From an uncultured Clostridia bacterium (GTDB lineage Bacteria > Bacillota > Clostridia > Lachnospirales > Lachnospiraceae): DNA of 26,782 bases. This document shows positions 7,279 through 13,247 of the stretch, piece by piece (within the stretch, counting starts at the first letter, position 1; every line of letters starts with the position of its first letter). The notes under the pieces were generated by a model. The model saw only the letters and a program-made list of their open reading frames with translations. It was not told the origin of the DNA and made no database searches. The translations under genes and the position numbers were made by a program. The stretch is from positions 1 to 26,782 of the forward strand of contig CALBNS010000078.1 in assembly GCA_937896665.1 (NCBI GenBank), written 5' to 3'.

Positions 7279-7358
7279 TTAATTTTCTTCTCCCTTCTCT
7301 TCTTAGATCTGTTCTTGTTTCGCTTAAATCTCTGATACTCTTTGTATGTTCGTTTCAA
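7275..7358 (-). CDS. Possible 27-aa basic leader peptide, TTG start
   Basis: A TTG at 7358 is preceded by a textbook GGAGGACAAGC site, and the frame runs 27 codons (about half Lys/Arg) to a TGA that overlaps the next ATG. Good spacing and stop/start overlap support a real coupled gene; the short length and odd composition leave it uncertain. Confidence 0.4.
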   Translation of the reverse strand: MKRTYKEYQRFKRNKNRSKKRREKKIK

Positions 7359-7379
7359 GCTTGTCCTCCCTTCTACCGC

Positions 7380-7526
7380 CTAAGCGGTTTTCTCTTTTTT
7401 TCTGTAACCTAATCTGTTGAGTGCACGTTCCGTTAACTTATCAGCAATTTCACGGCGCTTTTCTTCGTTTAGCTCTTCTAAGTCATATTCCTTACCATTT
7501 ATTACAATAATGTTCTTGATGAGCAT
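7380..7526 (-). CDS. Small phage protein (48 aa), INGKEYDLEEL type
   Basis: ATG 7526 follows GGAAGGGGG with normal spacing. The sequence (VINGKEYDLEELNEEKRREIAD, then ERALNRLGY) is an amphipathic two-part mini-protein of a kind I recall from other Clostridia and enterococcal phages, with no function attached. It overlaps the end of the 64-aa gene by 35 nt in another frame. Confidence 0.6.
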   Translation of the reverse strand: MLIKNIIVINGKEYDLEELNEEKRREIADKLTERALNRLGYRKKEKTA

Positions 7527-7686
7527 TACCGTGCCCCCTTCCTTTTTCTACTAACTTATTCCTTTCTGGATGTCCTCTTTCGTGAAAATCCTTGCAGATA
7601 CCTCTGCGTTCCAGGCAGTATTTGTATTTTCTGCAATCTTTACATGTCATTGTTCCTATCACTCTCCTATTCTGCTTTCTCGTCAT
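7492..7686 (-). CDS. Cysteine-rich phage protein (64 aa)
   Basis: ATG 7686 has AAGGAG 5 nt upstream, inside the end of the preceding gene. The motif CKDCRKYKYCLERRGIC (residues about 15-31) gives a four-cysteine site like that in the protein at 3807-4007. The His/Arg-rich tail overlaps the next gene. A shorter start at M13 is possible. Function unknown. Confidence 0.55.
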   Translation of the reverse strand: MTRKQNRRVIGTMTCKDCRKYKYCLERRGICKDFHERGHPERNKLVEKGRGHGNAHQEHYCNKW

Positions 7687-7822
7687 TGTTCTCCTTGTCT
7701 GCTTCTTCCTTTTCAGAAACCATTCTCTCGGCAGAGCCTAAAAAATATCCCTTTTCAAATTCGGACATCTTTGGAAGTGCCTCTGAAATAGATTCGATGA
7801 TTTTTTGTTCTCTTTCGCTCAT
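7667..7822 (-). CDS. Small acidic phage protein (51 aa), SEFEKGYFLG type
   Basis: ATG 7822 is preceded by GAGGTG about 9 nt upstream. The central SEFEKGYFLGSAERM block is a recurring signature of short early proteins in Clostridia phages, as I recall. The C-terminus is very acidic. It overlaps the next gene by 20 nt. Function not known. Confidence 0.6.
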   Translation of the reverse strand: MSEREQKIIESISEALPKMSEFEKGYFLGSAERMVSEKEEADKENNDEKAE

Positions 7823-7932
7823 TGCATTTCTCACCTCTTTCCTCTTTTACTGTCCTCTGCCTTTCTCATAGCGACTTGGAACGCTCAACGGTGGCATTAC
7901 AGTCCCCGTATAGCCGTTAGGTCAGCTTTTTA

Positions 7933-8157
7933 TTAAATGTGTAATAATCCAACTTCTTTTAAATTGTTATTCTTGATATAACCAAGAACTTTTTCTTCAT
8001 CTCCTGCTACCACTGTGCATGAACACCCTTTTGTCACTTTATCCAAATGGTAGAATCCTTCATTGTTTCTTAAGAAGAAATTTGAATTTCCTTTTTTGTA
8101 ATGTGTTACGTATTCGCCTTTTCTCATTGTTCTGATTACCATATCTAAAACTGTCAT
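7933..8157 (-). CDS. First gene of the leftward early operon, hypothetical (74 aa)
   Basis: The start at ATG 8157 (MTVLDMVIRTM) is preferred over 8163 because GAGGAA then stands about 8 nt upstream. It directly follows the early promoter, the usual place for a Cro-like or early regulatory protein, but I see no helix-turn-helix; the body looks beta-rich (HYKKGNSNFFLRNNEGFYHL). Between it and the next gene (7823-7932) I see only the leader of that gene and a 16-codon frame I do not trust. Confidence 0.6.
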   Translation of the reverse strand: MTVLDMVIRTMRKGEYVTHYKKGNSNFFLRNNEGFYHLDKVTKGCSCTVVAGDEEKVLGYIKNNNLKEVGLLHI

Positions 8158-8176
8158 TTTCATTTCCTCGCTTTCT

Positions 8177-8213
8177 GTATCTTATAGACACAGTATAATA
8201 TCTTTAAGATATT
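8177..8213. promoter_or_regulatory. Repressor operator sites in the early control region
   Basis: Two dyads share the half-site TATCTT: AATATCTT-T-AAGATATT (8197-8213, perfect 8+1+8) inside the spacer of the leftward promoter, and GTATCT-TAT-AGACAC (8177-8191, imperfect) just downstream of its -10. Further half-sites TATCTT occur at 8231 and 8263, the latter inside the rightward promoter. This fits a multi-operator lysogeny switch. Confidence 0.6.
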
Positions 8214-8220
8214 TTGTCAA
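8192..8220 (-). promoter_or_regulatory. Leftward early phage promoter
   Basis: On the minus strand: TTGACA, 17 nt, TATACT, a near-perfect vegetative promoter reading into the early operon. The spacer contains a perfect palindrome that is likely bound by the repressor encoded divergently at 8308. Confidence 0.85.
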
Positions 8221-8252
8221 CACTTTTTTGTATCTTTAGGAAACTTTTTGTC

Positions 8253-8281
8253 TTGACTTTATTATCTTCTTAATATATAAT
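8253..8281 (+). promoter_or_regulatory. Promoter of the repressor gene
   Basis: TTGACT (8253-8258), 17-nt spacer, TATAAT (8276-8281). The two divergent promoters are back to back. Its -10 overlaps the nominal upstream TTG codon of the repressor frame, which shows that translation must start further downstream at 8308. Confidence 0.8.
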
Positions 8282-8307
8282 TGGTCTTAGAGAGGCAGGT
8301 GAATAAT

Positions 8308-8682
8308 TTGACACAAGGCGAAAGAGTTAAAGAGTTGCGAAAAACACTTAATTGCACACTTGATAAATTTGGTGGAAAATTAGGTGTTCAGAAATCAGCT
8401 ATTTCAAAAATAGAAAAGGGAGAAAATAATTTAACAGAACAGATGTTACTCTCTATATGCAGAGAATTCGATGCTAATGAAGAATGGCTCCGCACAGGCA
8501 ATGGAGAAATGTTTGTTACATTAAATAGAACACAGCAGATTGCACAGCTTACTGCTGACTTATTTAAGGGAGAAAAAGACTCATTTAAAGAAAGACTGCT
8601 TCTAGCATTGTCAAAATTAGATGAGGAAGAATGGAAAGTGCTGGAGAAAATAGCAGATGATTTGACAAAAGGAAAGGACTAG
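8308..8682 (+). CDS. XRE-family lysogeny repressor without a peptidase domain
   Basis: A 124-aa protein. TTG 8308 is chosen because AGGTGA lies just upstream and the promoter lies before it. Residues about 4-60 form a Cro/CI helix-turn-helix (KFGGKLGVQKSAISKIEKGENN), followed by EWLRTGNGEMF, the usual end of that domain. The short C-terminus (70-124) is helical and acidic, probably for dimerisation. There is no S24/LexA-type Ser-Lys autoprotease domain, so RecA-driven self-cleavage is not available for induction. It most likely represses the leftward promoter and controls its own. Confidence 0.85.
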   Translation: MTQGERVKELRKTLNCTLDKFGGKLGVQKSAISKIEKGENNLTEQMLLSICREFDANEEWLRTGNGEMFVTLNRTQQIAQLTADLFKGEKDSFKERLLLALSKLDEEEWKVLEKIADDLTKGKD

Positions 8683-8689
8683 GCTCTCC

Positions 8690-8797
8690 CTAATCCTTAA
8701 TCCTTTTGAGAATTTCAAGCAAAAATAGAAGCGTTTCTTCGTCTTCTATATCATTGACAATTTCAATGATGCTTTGTTTGTAATTTTCGCAAATCAT
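8690..8797 (-). CDS. 35-aa small protein convergent with the repressor, SOS-box controlled
   Basis: ATG 8797 is preceded by GGGAGGGG at good spacing and the frame ends 7 nt from the repressor stop. The sequence (YKQSIIEIVNDIEDEETLLFLLEILKRI) is one or two amphipathic helices. It resembles short proteins often found beside XRE repressors in Lachnospiraceae prophages, as far as I recall. Two GAAC-N4-GTTC boxes flank its predicted promoter. No terminator separates it from the repressor, so its transcript would run antisense through that gene. A role in induction (antirepressor or antisense) is inferred, not shown. Confidence 0.6.
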   Translation of the reverse strand: MICENYKQSIIEIVNDIEDEETLLFLLEILKRIKD

Positions 8798-8825
8798 ATG
8801 TACCCCTCCCGTGTCCGTTGTATCT

Positions 8826-8837
8826 GAACGCACGTTC
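8826..8837. promoter_or_regulatory. LexA/SOS-like box 1
   Basis: GAAC-GCAC-GTTC, matching the core of the Gram-positive LexA site (CGAACRNRYGTTYG). It lies at about +10 to +21 relative to the predicted start of the 35-aa gene, where a bound repressor would block transcription. Confidence 0.6.
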
Positions 8838-8853
8838 GAAATTCCTTAATTGA

Positions 8854-8881
8854 ATATTACTACTTTTTAAAAATATTTCAA
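8854..8881 (-). promoter_or_regulatory. Promoter of the 35-aa gene
   Basis: On the minus strand: TTGAAA (8881-8876), 16-nt spacer, TAATAT (8859-8854). SOS-like boxes lie on both sides of it. Confidence 0.5.
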
Positions 8882-8891
8882 TAGATTTTGC

Positions 8892-8903
8892 GAACATTTG
8901 TTC
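8892..8903. promoter_or_regulatory. LexA/SOS-like box 2
   Basis: GAAC-ATTT-GTTC with a 5' C, 11 nt upstream of the -35 of the 35-aa gene. Together with box 1 it could allow cooperative or looped LexA binding. Confidence 0.55.
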
Positions 8904-8980
8904 TTTTTTTAGTCTTGGATTTTATCCCTTTACTATATATACACATGACTAACGGAAATCTAACGCGGTTTTGGGGATTT

Positions 8981-8996
8981 GTCCCAGATGTGGGAC
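8981..8996. terminator. Hairpin at the end of the second XRE gene
   Basis: GTCCCA-GATG-TGGGAC is a perfect 6-bp stem located 3 nt beyond the stop of the leftward XRE gene. Neither side has a strong T run, so termination would be weak; it may instead be a protein site. Confidence 0.3.
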
Positions 8997-8998
8997 AC

Positions 8999-9196
8999 TT
9001 ATTTGTATGGAGAGTCTAAAAGGTCTGAAATTCGTACTTTTAGACCTTTTGCTAGACATTCAAGAGTATCAGCTGATGGAGAAATTTCATTATTGGCAAT
9101 TCTTTGAATAGAAGATTTTGAAATCCCTGTAAGATTTGATACTTGACGAATTGTTAAGTTTTTACTTATCATTATTTTATCAAGTAGTATTCTCAT
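8999..9196 (-). CDS. Small XRE/Cro-type helix-turn-helix protein
   Basis: ATG 9196 (MRILLDKIM) gives 65 aa; a GTG 21 nt upstream is possible and neither has a strong ribosome site. Almost the whole protein is a helix-turn-helix (LTIRQVSNLTGISKSSIQRIANNE, then LECLAKGLKVRISDLL). It is a single-domain DNA-binding protein of Cro size, but it is placed beyond the repressor rather than opposite it. It may regulate the divergent Ltp gene or the 35-aa gene. Confidence 0.75.
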   Translation of the reverse strand: MRILLDKIMISKNLTIRQVSNLTGISKSSIQRIANNEISPSADTLECLAKGLKVRISDLLDSPYK

Positions 9197-9325
9197 GCCT
9201 ATAATTTTACAATTCACACTGCGAAAAAACTACAGGTAAATATTGGATATGATATAACCGCTACGGCGTTTATATAAAAGAGGTGGTTCTCTAACGATGT
9301 AAGTGAAAGAGAGGAACAAAAGAAA

Positions 9326-10045
9326 ATGAAAACAAACAAATGCAAACACTGCAACACAGAACTTGCAAAAGGAGCTAAATTCTGTCCTAGTTGCGGTAAG
9401 AAACAGGGTGAAAAGCTAAAATGGATCATTATCGCAATTATTGTTATCGCTGTAATTGGTTCTGCGCTCGGTGGAGGAGATGATGAAAGCAAAAAGACTG
9501 CTTCGCAAAATAATTCTTCGGCTTCGAAAAATCAAACTACTGATAACAAAGATAAAACTACCGAAGAAAATCCATCCGAAGACAATAATATCCCAACCGA
9601 ATACAAATCAGCATTGAAAAAGGCGAACTCCTACGCAAAAACACTCCACATGTCAAAGCAATCAGTATACGATCAGCTCACATCTGAATATGGAGAAAAG
9701 TTTTCTATAGAAGCTGCTCAATATGCGATTGATCATGTCGAAGCAGACTGGAGCACAAACGCATTAGAAAAAGCGAAAGATTATAGCGAACAGATGCATA
9801 TGTCTAAAGCCGGAATTTACGATCAGCTCATTTCCGAAAATGGCGAGAAGTTTACGGCAGAAGAAGCTCAATATGCTGTCGATAACGTGAAAGCGGATTG
9901 GAATTCAAACGCATTAGAGAAAGCAAAGTCTTATCAAGATTTAATGGCAATGTCTCCTGATGCAATTCGTGATCAGTTAACTTCCGAACACGGAGAAAAA
10001 TTTACAGCAGAAGAAGCTGATTACGCTATTCAAAATCTTGAATAA
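9326..10045 (+). CDS. Zinc-ribbon / membrane anchor / Ltp-repeat protein, probable superinfection exclusion
   Basis: A 239-aa protein. It has a zinc ribbon with C6-x2-C9 and C20-x2-C23, one transmembrane helix (about 33-48), a Ser/Thr/Asn/Lys linker (52-90), then three copies of a 50-residue repeat (95-145, 146-195, 196-239) with the core DQLTSEHGEKFTAEEA. The repeat is that of Ltp-type host-cell-surface lipoproteins; in phage TP-J34 Ltp blocks DNA entry of incoming phage. Here there is no lipobox; the ribbon would be inside and the repeats outside. AGAGGAA precedes the ATG. It is probably expressed in the lysogen, next to the repressor and integrase. Confidence 0.8.
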   Translation: MKTNKCKHCNTELAKGAKFCPSCGKKQGEKLKWIIIAIIVIAVIGSALGGGDDESKKTASQNNSSASKNQTTDNKDKTTEENPSEDNNIPTEYKSALKKANSYAKTLHMSKQSVYDQLTSEYGEKFSIEAAQYAIDHVEADWSTNALEKAKDYSEQMHMSKAGIYDQLISENGEKFTAEEAQYAVDNVKADWNSNALEKAKSYQDLMAMSPDAIRDQLTSEHGEKFTAEEADYAIQNLE

Positions 10046-10059
10046 TTAATAAAACAAAA

Positions 10060-10088
10060 ACCGCCCCTGCGCCAACAGGAACGGTCTT
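10060..10088. terminator. Weak hairpin after the Ltp gene
   Basis: ACCG-cc-CCTG / CAGG-aa-CGGT with a 6-nt loop, 15 nt after the stop codon. The rightward side ends CTT only; the leftward side ends in a run of T (from the A-rich 10050-10059). It may act as a weak terminator. Confidence 0.4.
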
Positions 10089-10160
10089 ACATACACATCC
10101 GAAGATATGCACTTATTCTAGCAAAATATATTGTATCATCTTCGGACAGCCTTTGCAAGA

Positions 10161-10172
10161 GAACGAAAGTTC
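10161..10172. promoter_or_regulatory. LexA/SOS-like box 3, upstream of the integrase
   Basis: GAAC-GAAA-GTTC followed by G, 59 bp before the integrase start codon. It could put integrase expression under SOS control. I could not place a convincing -35/-10 pair around it. Confidence 0.5.
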
Positions 10173-10230
10173 GCCGGCTGTTATTTTTATACCCCAAAAT
10201 CAATATATTTACACAGGAAGGTGATGGAAT

Positions 10231-11712
10231 ATGAAATCTGCTGCACTCTATATACGTGTTTCGACGAATATGCAGGAGGAACTTTCTCCTGATGCACAGA
10301 AAAGACTGCTTCTGGAATACGCAAAAAAGAATAACATGATTGTATCTGAAGAGTTTATATATGTTGAAAATGGAATCTCCGGAAAGAAGGCAACCAAACG
10401 CCCTGAATTTATGCGTATGATATCTCTGGCCAAGCAAAAGCCTGCTCCCTTTGATGTAATTCTCGTTTGGAAGTACAGCCGTTTCGCTAGAAATCAAGAG
10501 GAATCCATTGTTTATAAGTCTCTCTTGCGAAAGCAATGCAAAATCGATGTTATAAGCGTTTCGGAGCCGGTATTAGAGGGACCTTTCGGCTCTCTGATTG
10601 AACGAATCATTGAGTGGATGGATGAATACTATTCTATTCGCTTGTCTGGGGAAGTATTTCGTGGAATGTCCGAAAAGGCACTTCGTGGTGGATATCAAGC
10701 GCGTCCGCCTTTAGGTTACAAGGTTATAGAACGTGGAAAACCTCCTGTTATTGTTCCGGAGGAAGCTGAGATTGTGAAATTAATCTTTCACAAGTATGTT
10801 AATGAACGATGCAGCTTCTTTGACATTGCCAGGTTTTTAAATCAATGTGGCTACAAAACTTCTCATGGTAAGAATTTTGAAGTTCGCTCCATTGATTATA
10901 TTATTAAAAATCCTACTTACTGTGGAATGATCCGCTGGAATCGTACTCGTAATGAAACAAATGAAATCAAAGATGAAGATGAATGGATTATTACGGAAGG
11001 TGAACATGAGTCGATAATTGACAAGGAAACCTTTGAGAAAGCACAGGAAATTTTTAAATCCACCTATAAGCCTAAAGGAGCACGCCCCTCTTCAACCTAC
11101 AAGCATTGGCTTAGCGGACTTCTTAAATGTCCTTTCTGTGGACGCACTATGATTGCAAGAACCCTTCACAAAAAATCAAATGGCGATATTTATGCGTATT
11201 TTGAATGTTATGGGTTCAGCAAAGGCAAATGCCTCGGCAATAATCGTGCTAGTTCCCTAGTATTAGAGCCTGCAGTTATAGAATCTTTGAAGACTACATT
11301 AGAGACCCAGAATGTTGAATACGAACTCATAAAAAAGCAACCTGTCGAACCAATTGACCGGACTTCTATTCTACAAAATCAGCTTGAGCAATTAAAACAA
11401 AAAGAGAAACGCATTAAAGATGCTTACCGTGATGGAATAGATACTCTGGAAGAATACAAAGAAAATAAAATGATACTTTTGAAAGAACGTGAAGAAATCG
11501 AAAAGGAACTCGCTGATCAGACTATTATACCGCCTGCTGCCAACGGAAAAGAAACGTTACTTAGAAATATTCAAGGTGTTTATGAAACGATTATCTCAGA
11601 CAAATTTACGAATCAGGAAAAGAATGAAGCACTTAGGGATGTTGTAGAAAAAATTATATATGACAAACAAAATGACACATTGAAAGTGTACTATTATCTC
11701 ATGGAGCCTTGA
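10231..11712 (+). CDS. Large serine recombinase (phage integrase)
   Basis: A 493-aa protein. The N-terminal resolvase domain (1-150) has YIRVST with nucleophile S11 and the KYSRFARN arginine motif (81-88). The recombinase DNA-binding domain (about 155-280) contains PLGYK and NPTYCG. A zinc beta-ribbon has C300/C303 and C326/C334, and a coiled coil (about 378-430) follows, as in phiC31/Bxb1/TP901-type integrases. GGAAGGTGAT precedes the ATG. It catalyses attP x attB integration; excision would need a directionality factor, not identified here. It ends some 40 nt from the split host gene, as expected for an integrase beside its attachment site. Confidence 0.95.
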   Translation: MKSAALYIRVSTNMQEELSPDAQKRLLLEYAKKNNMIVSEEFIYVENGISGKKATKRPEFMRMISLAKQKPAPFDVILVWKYSRFARNQEESIVYKSLLRKQCKIDVISVSEPVLEGPFGSLIERIIEWMDEYYSIRLSGEVFRGMSEKALRGGYQARPPLGYKVIERGKPPVIVPEEAEIVKLIFHKYVNERCSFFDIARFLNQCGYKTSHGKNFEVRSIDYIIKNPTYCGMIRWNRTRNETNEIKDEDEWIITEGEHESIIDKETFEKAQEIFKSTYKPKGARPSSTYKHWLSGLLKCPFCGRTMIARTLHKKSNGDIYAYFECYGFSKGKCLGNNRASSLVLEPAVIESLKTTLETQNVEYELIKKQPVEPIDRTSILQNQLEQLKQKEKRIKDAYRDGIDTLEEYKENKMILLKEREEIEKELADQTIIPPAANGKETLLRNIQGVYETIISDKFTNQEKNEALRDVVEKIIYDKQNDTLKVYYYLMEP

Positions 11713-11729
11713 AAAACCAAGGCTTCTTT
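11705..11729 (+). terminator. Integrase terminator
   Basis: AGCCTTG, loop AAAAAC, CAAGGCT, then TCTTT. The stem overlaps the stop codon of the integrase and precedes the attachment junction. Confidence 0.7.
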
Positions 11730-11730
11730 A

Positions 11731-11775
11731 AATATACATGTTCTTGCATGTTGGTTGACGCAGTGGGGTTCTAAA
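11731..11775. other. Attachment junction (attR) of the prophage
   Basis: The interrupted gene's frame picks up at about 11755 (LTQWGSK), while the sequence upstream up to the integrase terminator is non-coding phage DNA. In the related host proteins I recall, this spot reads G-L/M-S-Q-W-G, so the crossover probably falls at about 11750-11760. The phage half contains the dyad ACATG-TTCTTG-CATGT (11736-11751), typical of a serine-integrase half-site. The core dinucleotide cannot be fixed without attL. Confidence 0.5.
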
Positions 11776-12141
11776 TCCCTCGGTGACCAAGGCTACTCTG
11801 CCATTGAGATTCTCCGATATTTCTACGGCGATAATATCTATATTAATACCGCCCAGGAAATCTCCGGTATTCCTTCCTCATGGCCGGGTTATAATTTGAC
11901 AATCGGCTCTTCCGGTCAGAAGGTACGCCAAATGCAGGAACAGATTAATGTCATCTCAAACGCCTATCCTGCCATTCCAAAAGTATCCGTAGACGGTATC
12001 TATGGTCCCGGCACGCAGGCTGCTGTGCGTGAATTCCAATCCGTCTTCGGACTTCCCGCGACCGGTGTTGTCGATTACCCAACCTGGTATAAAATATCAG
12101 AAATTTATGTGGGTGTTTCCAGGATCGCAGAATTGATGTGA
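11755..12141 (+). pseudogene. 3' fragment of a SpoIID/LytB-like, peptidoglycan-binding protein split by the prophage
   Basis: The first 30 or so residues (QWGSKSLGDQGYSAIEIL, then YFYGDNI) match the end of SpoIID/LytB-like domains (G-M-S-Q-W-G, later EILxxYY). Residues 40-128 are a PG_binding_1 domain (IGSSGQKVRQMQEQIN, VDGIYGPGTQAAVREFQ, TGVVDYPTWYKI). No ribosome site or convincing start lies before it; the nominal TTG is inside phage/attR sequence. The 5' half must lie left of the window at attL. Excision would rebuild the gene. Related proteins are associated with spores or cell wall in Clostridia. Confidence 0.8.
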
Positions 12142-12180
12142 CATATTCATTGTCCAGCTTTCCGTTCACTATTGTACAGG

Positions 12181-12209
12181 GGCGCAGCCAGCTTTCCACC
12201 GGCTACGCC
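12181..12209. terminator. Hairpin between the split gene and rseP
   Basis: GGCG-c-AGCC / GGCT-a-CGCC with an 11-nt loop, between two convergent genes. Neither side has a clear T run, so it is only a possible weak bidirectional terminator. Confidence 0.35.
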
Positions 12210-12217
12210 TCCTAATC

Positions 12218-13246
12218 CTAAAAGATTCTCTTTATATCATTTATAAGCACAAACATCATCAATGCCATTAGCAAAACAAATCCAATCATATGGACAAATC
12301 CTTCTTTCTCAGGCGCCACTCTCTTGCCTCTAATTGCCTCTATAATCAAAAATATAAGTCTTCCACCGTCCAGTGCAGGAATTGGAAGCAGATTCATGAC
12401 TCCCAGATTTGCCGACAACAGAATTCCAATATTCATCAATTGCAAAATTACTATGACAGCACCATGTACCTTGCTCTCCTGATAGGTATCGTCTACTACA
12501 TTTACAATTCCTACAGGACCAGACAACTGATCCATTCCAACATCTCCCAGAATCAGCATTTTCAAACTTTCCAAAGTTGTAGAAATCCAGAATTTCACTT
12601 CATATGCACCATACTGTAATGCAGTGAATACATTTGCCTTCTGATACTCTCCCGGGCTCAATACTCCGAGAAGATATTTGCCTTCTTCATTTTTCTGTGG
12701 TGTAATTGTCGCTTCGTATTTTTCACCATCGCGTTCATATACCATCTTTACCGTTTCACCAGAATGAAACATATTGTAATAGGTCACTTCACGCCAGAGA
12801 TTGATTTTCTTTCCATTCATCCTGACAATTTTATCACCTGCCTTCAGACCTTCTGCCTCAGCAGAATAACCTGCAATTGTTCCGGAAATCACAGGTTCAT
12901 CATACCCTGTCTTTCCCACAATAATGACTGCTAAAAGAAATGCTAATATAAAATTAAACACCGGACCAGCTGCGATGACCGACATTCTCGCCCATACAGA
13001 CTTACTGTTAAAGCTGCCCTCCGACATATCATCTGCATCATCCTCTCCCATCATGCAGGAACCACCGATCGGGAGCAGTTTCAGACAATACTTTGTCTCG
13101 CCTACTGTCTTTGACAACAACTTCGGTCCCATTCCAATAGAGAACTCATCTACTCTGATTCCATTCTTCTTAGCGAGCAAAAAATGCCCCAGCTCGTGGA
13201 TTAATACTATGATGCCAAAAACTATTAATGCCAAAACTATACCCAC
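12218..13246 (-). CDS. rseP: Site-2 intramembrane metalloprotease RseP
   Basis: A 342-aa integral membrane zinc protease. HELGH (17-21) lies in the first helix, a PDZ domain spans about 115-190, and NLLPIPALDGG (285-295) supplies the third metal ligand, D293. Four helices in total, with the catalytic site in the membrane. It cleaves transmembrane anti-sigma factors and remnant signal peptides. GTG start at 13246 with AGGTGG upstream inside the end of dxr; one nucleotide separates the genes. It is the last gene of the leftward frr-uppS-cdsA-dxr-rseP block. Confidence 0.95.
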   Translation of the reverse strand: MGIVLALIVFGIIVLIHELGHFLLAKKNGIRVDEFSIGMGPKLLSKTVGETKYCLKLLPIGGSCMMGEDDADDMSEGSFNSKSVWARMSVIAAGPVFNFILAFLLAVIIVGKTGYDEPVISGTIAGYSAEAEGLKAGDKIVRMNGKKINLWREVTYYNMFHSGETVKMVYERDGEKYEATITPQKNEEGKYLLGVLSPGEYQKANVFTALQYGAYEVKFWISTTLESLKMLILGDVGMDQLSGPVGIVNVVDDTYQESKVHGAVIVILQLMNIGILLSANLGVMNLLPIPALDGGRLIFLIIEAIRGKRVAPEKEGFVHMIGFVLLMALMMFVLINDIKRIF

Positions 13247-13247
13247 T

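Larger units (their letters stand above)
1..11755. mobile_element. Right part of an integrated prophage (left end outside window)
   Basis: The segment holds a leftward early operon of small phage-type genes, a divergent repressor control region, an Ltp-type exclusion protein and a large serine integrase that stops just before a split host gene. The right boundary is inferred from where the reading frame of the interrupted host gene begins (about 11750-11760). Phage structural genes are not in the window and would be expected to the left of position 1. A rolling-circle-type integrative element rather than a complete phage cannot be excluded, since no capsid, terminase or tail gene is visible. 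Confidence 0.85.

Noticed and set aside
7849..7899. 16-codon leftward frame (MPPLSVPSRYEKG) in the gap before the early operon's second gene
   Set aside because: Very short with only a weak ribosome site; cannot be told from chance.
12290..12619. Rightward frame opposite rseP
   Set aside because: Antisense shadow of a certain gene; no ribosome site and no recognisable domain.
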